A stretch of DNA of 14,818 nt from UPXZ01 sp018055865. Lineage in GTDB: Bacteria; Bacteroidota; Bacteroidia; Bacteroidales; Paludibacteraceae. Below, in pieces: positions 7,625-12,270 of this stretch. The stretch's first letter is position 1; each line of letters begins with the position of its first letter. Location of the stretch: the NCBI GenBank assembly GCA_964292695.1, contig CAXYWB010000058.1, positions 1 to 14,818 on the forward strand, in the 5' to 3' direction. The notes beneath the pieces were generated by a model. That model was not told the DNA's origin, made no database searches, and worked only from the letters and a program-made list of their open reading frames with translations. A program made the translations under genes and the position numbers.

Positions 7625-9397
7625 CTATTCAACGAAACCAGGGGTAAGTATATTCTTGTATTTTTGTTCATCATTTAGCAGATTCGCAGCCACTTTCACA
7701 TCCGTATCGTCTTTGAGCATATACTGTACTTGTCCTTTTTGGAAATAATAACGTTGAATGATTTCTACAGTCAGCATTTCCTCTATTTCCTTTCTGTTGT
7801 CGCGGATATTTTGCTCCATATTGGGTATAAGTTTCGCTTTCAGGGCATCAAATTCGGATTTGGCCGACTCGTCAAAGCCCTCGTATTCGGCCACTTCCAA
7901 CAGTTGCTTGTAATAATTTTCGGTTTGCGTGGTATAGGTGAATTTTTTTTCATTCATCAGATAATTTACAAAATCATTGAATTCAGCATCGGTAAGACTG
8001 TATTTATCGGGTGCGTCTATGCTTTTTCGTTTCTGAACGTAGCGGGTAGCATAATCAAAATAGTGATTTTGCAAAAGAATGTAATAGGCTATGTTTATCT
8101 TCCGGGAGTCGGTAGTTACGCTGTCGGGTAATATACCACCACCATCCCGTACTATTCGTCCGTTAGTAGTTTTGAAGGCAGTGGTCAGGCTATCCGGTAT
8201 TCGGCCTACACTCCCGTCTTCATTCCGGTGGCTGTAGTCCAGCGCCTGCACGCATCTTCCACTTGGTGTGTAATATTTCGCCATTGTCACTTTTACGTGT
8301 CCGCCGTAGCCCACAGGGCGAATGCTCTGTACCAGTCCTTTGCCGAATGTGCGCTCTCCGATTACAATTCCACGATCCAGATCCTGCACAGCTCCGGCTA
8401 AAATTTCGGAAGCAGATGCTGAGCCGCGATTAACCATTACAGCCAGTTTCATACCTGGAAAAATAGGATCGGAAGGAGTTTTATAGATGCGATCCGTTTC
8501 GAAGTTACGGCCTTTGGTTGATACAACCGGTGTACCTTTTGGCACAAAATAGCCCATAATTTTCACTGCTTCGTCCACCAGACCGCCCGGATTGTTTCGC
8601 ACATCGATTATCAGCGATTTGATCTGATGGGTTTTAACCATTTCGTTTACTGCATTTTTGAATTCGGCAGCAGCTTTGTCGGTAAAGTCGTTGAGCATCA
8701 CATAACCTGTTCCATTATCCAACACAGCATTGTAGGTAATGGGATTGAACTGAATATTTTCACGCAAAAATTTCTTAACAATCGGTTTTTTCTCGTTCCA
8801 CCTCTCAATTTTAATCGTTATTTCAGTACCGTTTTTCCCTTTCAGCAGTTCGCTTACCTGTGCAGTTGTTTTTCCGGTCGTATTCACACCCTCCACTTCC
8901 AGAATGATATCTCCGGCACGTAAATCGTTTTTTTGGGCAGGCATGCCTTCGTAGGGTTCAGAAATGACCACACGGCCATCTTTCTGCATAATCAGTGCTC
9001 CAACGCCGGCATACTCGCCGGTTGTCATCATCTTCAGGTCGTCGTTCATTTCTTCGGGCAGATATACCGTGTATGGATCGAGGGACGAAAGCATACTGTT
9101 GATACCCGTTTGAACCACTTTGTCGTAGTCAAGCGTATCCACATAATAGGCATTCAACTCACGTAAAATGCTGTTGAATACACTCAGATTTTTGTTTATT
9201 TTGAAATACTTTTCATCTTTGGGTTGGGCTGAAAGAGAAAAAGAAAGCAGAAGAAAAAGAAATATGCCCCCTAAACACCTGGAGAGGTTGTTATGGAGTT
9301 GCAAGTCAGGTTTTGAAAAACGTAATATCATTATCTGTTTTTTTATTATATTGGAATACAACACTTTAGATGTTTTTACCGTTTTTTTTACAAACAT
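7625..9397 (-). CDS. S41 family C-terminal processing peptidase (Ctp-like), exported
   Basis: A 590-residue serine protease with an N-terminal signal or anchor segment (hydrophobic 43-56, probable cleavage after LSA before QPK). A PDZ domain follows (about 125-205, with GVGALI and AGDIILEVEG), then the S41 catalytic core (about 210-385). The catalytic set is visible: S328 in NRGSASASE, K353 in GERTFGKGLVQS, and Q357 four residues later, with the 25-residue S-to-K spacing known for E. coli Prc. A C-terminal extension of about 200 residues resembles other Bacteroidota members. It would cleave envelope proteins near their C-termini; its substrate is unknown. The ATG at 9397 is eight bases after the coaD stop and has AGAGGA just upstream. 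A second Met at residue 23 gives a more usual signal peptide but lacks a Shine-Dalgarno, so I keep the longer form. Confidence 0.93.
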   Translation of the reverse strand: MFVKKTVKTSKVLYSNIIKKQIMILRFSKPDLQLHNNLSRCLGGIFLFLLLSFSLSAQPKDEKYFKINKNLSVFNSILRELNAYYVDTLDYDKVVQTGINSMLSSLDPYTVYLPEEMNDDLKMMTTGEYAGVGALIMQKDGRVVISEPYEGMPAQKNDLRAGDIILEVEGVNTTGKTTAQVSELLKGKNGTEITIKIERWNEKKPIVKKFLRENIQFNPITYNAVLDNGTGYVMLNDFTDKAAAEFKNAVNEMVKTHQIKSLIIDVRNNPGGLVDEAVKIMGYFVPKGTPVVSTKGRNFETDRIYKTPSDPIFPGMKLAVMVNRGSASASEILAGAVQDLDRGIVIGERTFGKGLVQSIRPVGYGGHVKVTMAKYYTPSGRCVQALDYSHRNEDGSVGRIPDSLTTAFKTTNGRIVRDGGGILPDSVTTDSRKINIAYYILLQNHYFDYATRYVQKRKSIDAPDKYSLTDAEFNDFVNYLMNEKKFTYTTQTENYYKQLLEVAEYEGFDESAKSEFDALKAKLIPNMEQNIRDNRKEIEEMLTVEIIQRYYFQKGQVQYMLKDDTDVKVAANLLNDEQKYKNILTPGFVE

Positions 9398-9405
9398 ATT
9401 TTCCT

Positions 9406-9864
9406 CTATTCTTCCTTTCGGGAGATAGGCGGCAGGTATTTTGAAATATCCCTGCCGTATCTTATCAAATCGCGTACCACAGTGGATGAAATGAACGAAT
9501 ATTCTGTCTCGGTAAACAGAAGCACGGTTTCGAGGCCGTTCAACTGCCGGTTGGCATTGGCAATGGTGTGCTCGTACTCGAAATCTGACACGGTACGCAA
9601 GCCACGCAGAATGTATTTTGCACCCATTGAAACGGCAAAATCTACTGTCAGACTATCGTAAGTTTGCACCGTCACCCGCGGCTCGTCCTTATATGCCTGA
9701 CGAATCATGTCCACTCGCTTATCCATATCGAACAGTGTTTTTTTGGTATGATTTACACCGATTCCGATTACAATTTCATCAAACAAATCCAACCCGCGCT
9801 TTACAATGCTGTAATGCCCGATGGTAAAGGGGTCGAATGTACCGGGGAAAATGGCTCGTTTCAT
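9406..9864 (-). CDS. coaD: Phosphopantetheine adenylyltransferase
   Basis: Cytoplasmic nucleotidyltransferase that joins 4'-phosphopantetheine and ATP to give dephospho-CoA and pyrophosphate, the penultimate step of coenzyme A synthesis. At 152 residues it is a standard CoaD length. The ATP-binding T/HxGH motif is TIGH at 14-17 within PGTFDPFTIGH. RGLRTVSDFEYE (88-99) and the C-terminal ISSTVVR (125-131) are the other family signatures. It is the first gene of a tight pair with the S41 protease (eight bases between them). A -7 box (TATCTTTG) stands about 100 bases upstream. Gene order and spacing suggest that housekeeping CoaD transcription drives the protease as well. Confidence 0.97.
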   Translation of the reverse strand: MKRAIFPGTFDPFTIGHYSIVKRGLDLFDEIVIGIGVNHTKKTLFDMDKRVDMIRQAYKDEPRVTVQTYDSLTVDFAVSMGAKYILRGLRTVSDFEYEHTIANANRQLNGLETVLLFTETEYSFISSTVVRDLIRYGRDISKYLPPISRKEE

Positions 9865-9966
9865 TTTTCTTAATGGATTTTCGGATTACGGACTTCAGGC
9901 TTATCACAAATTTAATTGCCTACGTTCTGTTTCATTAAATCTGGTATCTAATGTCTAATCAAGTTG

Positions 9967-9974
9967 CAAAGATA
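9967..9974 (-). promoter_or_regulatory. Candidate -7 box for coaD
   Basis: The minus strand reads TATCTTTG, an exact TAnnTTTG match. No TTTG lies at the proper upstream distance; instead that spacer region contains the palindrome TTAACGTTAA and the repeat AAGGATT. The leader to the coaD ATG would be about 95 bases. Confidence 0.48.
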
Positions 9975-10146
9975 AGGATTTTTTTAACGTTAAGGATTGA
10001 ATGAGTAGTTGTTTTGGTTTTTTAAAGGTTCAAAATATAAGAAACAAATATTATAAAAATAACCAGGAAAATATGGTTTTTAAAATCATGCATTTAATCC
10101 AAACACAATAAAAAAATCTATTCTGATTTGTTCATTTATTCTCAAT

Positions 10147-10178
10147 TTTGTTCAATTCGCCAAAAACCACTAATTTTG
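10147..10178 (+). promoter_or_regulatory. Promoter of cca
   Basis: TTTG (10147-10150), 20 bases, then TAATTTTG (10171-10178): a full Bacteroidota consensus promoter. The start of transcription would lie about 10-15 bases before the ATG at 10198, so the message has a very short leader. Confidence 0.7.
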
Positions 10179-10197
10179 CAATTCTTAACACCAACAC

Positions 10198-11607
10198 ATG
10201 CAGGAACATTTACAGGACAAAATATTCAAGCTGATTTCTGAAACGGCAGATGAAATGGGGCTGGAAGCCTACGTTATAGGCGGATTTGTGAGGGATATTT
10301 TTCTTCATCGGCCATCGAAGGATATCGACATCGTGGTAATTGGCAGTGGAATAGAACTGGCCGAACGAATAGCTGAAAAGTTGGGTAAAAAAGCGAAGTT
10401 TTCTATTTTCAAGACTTACGGTACTGCTCAACTGAAAACCCGCGAGTGGGAAGTGGAGTTTGTAGGCGCCCGCAAGGAGTCCTACTCGCACGATTCGCGC
10501 AATCCGGTGGTGGAAGACGGAACACTTGAAGACGACCAGAACCGCCGCGACTTCACCATCAATGCACTGGCGCTTTGCCTGAATAAGGATCGGTTCGGCG
10601 AGCTTGTTGACCCGTTCAACGGGCTGGAAGATCTGAAAAACTTCGTTATACGCACTCCGCTCAATCCCGACATTACATTTTCGGACGACCCGCTTCGTAT
10701 GATGCGGGGAATCCGGTTTGCATCTCAACTCCGGTTTTTTCTCGAAGAGAGAACATTCGATGCCATTGCCCGCAACAAAGATCGGATCAAAATCATTACC
10801 AAAGAGCGTATTGCCGACGAACTGAACAAAATCATCCTTTCGCCCAAACCGTCTGTTGGGTTTATTTTGTTGGAAAAAACCGGCCTGCTGCAACTCATTT
10901 TCCCGGAATTGCTGGCGCTGAAAGGCGCTGAGACCAAAGACGGAGTGGGTCATAAGGATAATTTCTACCACACGCTGGCCGTACTCGACGAACTGGCTGC
11001 CACAACCGACAATCTCTGGTTGCGCTGGTCGGCTCTGCTTCACGACATTGGAAAACCGAGAACAAAAAAATTTGATCCGAAACTGGGCTGGACTTTTCAC
11101 AATCACAACTACATTGGCGAAAAAATGATACCGGAAATTTTTCGAAAAATGAAATTGCCTACGAACGAAAAAATGAAGTATGTGCAAAAAATGGTCGGAC
11201 TGCATATGCGCCCAATTGTGCTGAGCGAAGATGAAGTAAGTGATTCTGCCGTTAGGCGTTTGCTATTTGAAGCCGGCAATGACATCGAAGATTTGATGCT
11301 GCTGTGCAATGCAGACATCACGTCCAAAAATCCGGAGAAAGTGCGCCGGTTTCGTCAGAATTTCCAGCTCGTGAGTCAGAAACTCAAAGACATTGAAGAA
11401 AAAGACCGTGTCCGCAATTTTCAACCTCCCATTGACGGAAAGGAAATCATGGAAACATTCAACCTCCCTGCCAGCAACATTGTAGGTGATATCAAAATGA
11501 AAATCAAAGATGCCATTCTGGATGGCATTATCCCGAACGAGTACGATGCGGCGAAAGAATATATGCTGAAAATTGGCACAGAAATGGGGATTAATGCAGG
11601 TAAGTAA
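10198..11607 (+). CDS. cca: CCA tRNA nucleotidyltransferase with HD domain
   Basis: Adds or repairs the 3'-terminal CCA of tRNAs from CTP and ATP. The 469-residue product begins with the class II polymerase-beta-type catalytic head: GGFVRD at 28-33 and SKDIDIVVIG with metal-binding D42 and D44. The RRDFTINALAL motif (117-127) and the DDPLRMMRGIRFASQL block (163-178) follow. An HD phosphohydrolase domain comes next (YHTL with H258, LLHDIGK with H282-D283), as in many CCA or poly(A)-type enzymes of this phylum. Poly(A) polymerase or an A-only or CC-only role cannot be excluded from sequence alone, but the neighbouring tRNA lacks a genomic CCA, so a CCA-adding activity is needed. The ATG at 10198 directly precedes the catalytic domain and follows a clear promoter. 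No terminator is obvious after the stop. Confidence 0.92.
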   Translation: MQEHLQDKIFKLISETADEMGLEAYVIGGFVRDIFLHRPSKDIDIVVIGSGIELAERIAEKLGKKAKFSIFKTYGTAQLKTREWEVEFVGARKESYSHDSRNPVVEDGTLEDDQNRRDFTINALALCLNKDRFGELVDPFNGLEDLKNFVIRTPLNPDITFSDDPLRMMRGIRFASQLRFFLEERTFDAIARNKDRIKIITKERIADELNKIILSPKPSVGFILLEKTGLLQLIFPELLALKGAETKDGVGHKDNFYHTLAVLDELAATTDNLWLRWSALLHDIGKPRTKKFDPKLGWTFHNHNYIGEKMIPEIFRKMKLPTNEKMKYVQKMVGLHMRPIVLSEDEVSDSAVRRLLFEAGNDIEDLMLLCNADITSKNPEKVRRFRQNFQLVSQKLKDIEEKDRVRNFQPPIDGKEIMETFNLPASNIVGDIKMKIKDAILDGIIPNEYDAAKEYMLKIGTEMGINAGK

Positions 11608-11679
11608 GTGGTTTTTTACAAATTTTATCTGATTTTTTCATTTCCCACTCAAATTTAATCAAATTTCATTTGTTTTAAT

Positions 11680-11710
11680 TTTGTCAAAATTTTTTATTTA
11701 TCTATCTTTG
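11680..11710 (+). promoter_or_regulatory. Promoter of the tRNA-Met / GIY-YIG locus
   Basis: TTTG (11680-11683), 19 bases, then TATCTTTG (11703-11710), an exact match to the phylum consensus. Transcription from here gives about 45-50 bases of leader before the tRNA. No second promoter is visible before the nuclease gene. Confidence 0.75.
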
Positions 11711-11764
11711 CACCCACAAAAATCATAGCTCTACGGTGAGAGTCAATGAACTTATTGAAATGAT

Positions 11765-11838
11765 GGCGAGATAGCTCAGTTGGTTAGAGCGCATGATTCA
11801 TAATCATGAGGTCGGGGGATCATGCCCCCCTCTCGCTA
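11765..11838 (+). tRNA. tRNA-Met (CAT), elongator type
   Basis: A full cloverleaf can be drawn. The acceptor is GGCGAGA (11765-11771) with TCTCGCT (11831-11837). The D stem is GCTC/GAGC with a nine-base loop holding GG. The anticodon stem is CATGA/TCATG around TTCATAA, with anticodon CAT at 11799-11801. The variable loop has five bases, and the T stem is GGGGG/CCCCC. The discriminator is A11838 and CCA is not encoded. The anticodon stem lacks the three G-C pairs of an initiator, so this is elongator Met; tRNA-Ile2 (lysidine-modified CAT) is possible but less like it. Two oddities stand out: the T-loop is ATCATGC instead of the usual TTCRANY, and the first acceptor pair is G-U. Confidence 0.9.
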
Positions 11839-11840
11839 CG

Positions 11841-11867
11841 AAAAGGTTGCACATTGCAGCCTTTTTT
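11841..11867 (+). terminator. Intrinsic terminator after tRNA-Met
   Basis: AAAAGGTTGCA (11841-11851) and TGCAGCCTTTT (11855-11865) form an 11-bp stem with one G-U pair and a three-base loop, followed by a T-run to 11867. It starts three bases after the tRNA's discriminator base and 17 bases before the GIY-YIG start codon, so nuclease expression seems to depend on read-through. Confidence 0.8.
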
Positions 11868-11883
11868 GTTTTACCGGATAATT

Positions 11884-12150
11884 ATGTTCTACGTTTATAT
11901 TCTTTACAGCCCTTCAAGAGACAAGTATTATGTCGGCTACAGTTCCGATATTGAAGCAAGGATAATTGAGCACAACGCCGGTGCCACAAACTATACCCGT
12001 TCAGGTAAACCGTGGATTTTGGTTTATCAGGAAGAGTTTGATCAAAAATCCGATGCTATCAGACGTGAACGAGAAATCAAGCTGAAGAAAAGCCGCAAGT
12101 ATATCGAATACCTGATTAATAGCTCAGGAGATTGGAGCGTCCCGATGTAA
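11884..12150 (+). CDS. Small GIY-YIG nuclease-domain protein
   Basis: An 88-residue single-domain protein of the short GIY-YIG superfamily (UvrC N-terminal-like). The strand YVYIL (3-7) stands for the GIY motif and YYVGYS (15-20) for YIG. R26 in IEARIIEHN is the catalytic arginine position. E62 in RRERE, followed by the IK of the ExxIK pattern, is the metal-binding glutamate position. All the key residues of a working nuclease are therefore present. The ATG at 11884 begins right at the domain; the frame is open further upstream into the tRNA, which I take as chance. The last 11 residues (NSSGDWSVPM and the residue before) lie beyond the domain and are encoded by the D arm and anticodon stem of a tRNA-like sequence, with the TAA stop in its anticodon loop. 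Substrate and role are unknown. Its place between tRNA-Met and a tRNA-like copy suggests action on DNA or RNA of tRNA shape. Confidence 0.88.
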   Translation: MFYVYILYSPSRDKYYVGYSSDIEARIIEHNAGATNYTRSGKPWILVYQEEFDQKSDAIRREREIKLKKSRKYIEYLINSSGDWSVPM

Positions 12151-12188
12151 AATCGGGAAGGTCCCGGGATCATCCCCCGGTCTCGCTA
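12120..12188 (+). ncRNA. tRNA-like structure, degenerate copy of the upstream tRNA-Met
   Basis: From T12120 the sequence can be read as a tRNA lacking its 5' acceptor strand. The D stem is GCTC/GAGC (12122-12125, 12135-12138) with a nine-base loop. The anticodon stem is TCCCGA/TCGGGA (12140-12145, 12153-12158) around TGTAAAA. The variable loop is AGGTC, and the T stem is CCGGG/CCCGG (12164-12168, 12176-12180) around ATCATCC. The 3' acceptor strand TCTCGCT (12181-12187) and A12188 follow. It shares with the tRNA at 11765 the D stem, AGGTC, ATCAT in the T-loop and TCTCGCTAC. It has one extra anticodon-stem pair, G instead of U before the would-be TAA anticodon, and no GG in the usual D-loop place. 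The seven bases before it (TGATTAA) cannot pair with TCTCGCT. It is therefore unlikely to be a working tRNA. The first half overlaps the GIY-YIG coding region. Confidence 0.75.
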
Positions 12189-12201
12189 CAATATGACAAT
12201 C

Positions 12202-12235
12202 AGACGCTTACACTAAACGTAAGCGTCTTTTTTTT
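12202..12235 (+). terminator. Intrinsic terminator after the tRNA-like structure
   Basis: AGACGCTTAC (12202-12211) pairs perfectly with GTAAGCGTCT (12219-12228) around a seven-base loop, followed by T to 12235. It closes the plus-strand tRNA/GIY-YIG locus. On the minus strand it has no U-tract on the proper side, so it is a poor terminator for the large gene converging from the right. Confidence 0.85.
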
Positions 12236-12270
12236 AGACCATTTTCCAAGAAAGATAATTTTACCACATT

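Larger units (their letters stand above)
9865..10197. other. Divergent intergenic region, 333 bases
   Basis: AT-rich, with no supported ORF. It carries the coaD -7 box on the minus strand (9967-9974), the cca promoter on the plus strand (10147-10178), the palindrome TTAACGTTAA (9984-9993) and two copies of AAGGATT (9974-9980, 9992-9998). I see no RNA gene in it. Confidence 0.65.
11765..12188 (+). mobile_element. Candidate tRNA-associated GIY-YIG cassette
   Basis: The GIY-YIG gene is bounded by two related tRNA-shaped sequences in direct orientation about 350 bases apart. Each is followed within about 15 bases by an intrinsic terminator. The layout recalls integration at the 3' end of a tRNA with duplication of that end, or a homing-type gene captured beside a tRNA. 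There is no integrase, transposase or perfect long repeat: the longest identical blocks are GGGATCAT and TCTCGCTAC. Mobility is therefore inference only. Confidence 0.35.

Noticed and set aside
10210..11205. 331-codon minus-strand ORF inside cca
   Set aside because: Entirely antisense to a clear cca gene, with no recognisable motif; long shadow frames are expected opposite such genes.
11806..11883. Upstream in-frame extension of the GIY-YIG ORF into tRNA-Met (26 extra residues from an ATG inside the tRNA)
   Set aside because: The extension crosses the tRNA 3' half and the terminator hairpin, is unlike the nuclease family N-terminus, and the ATG at 11884 sits right at the domain start. A short stop-free run here is likely chance.
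12120..12188. Functional tRNA-Leu with anticodon TAA
   Set aside because: The base before the anticodon is G, not U. The anticodon stem has an extra pair, the 5' acceptor strand is missing, and there is no long variable arm as Leu tRNAs have.
12202..12235. Bidirectional terminator also serving the large minus-strand gene
   Set aside because: On the minus strand the A-run precedes the stem and no U-tract follows it.
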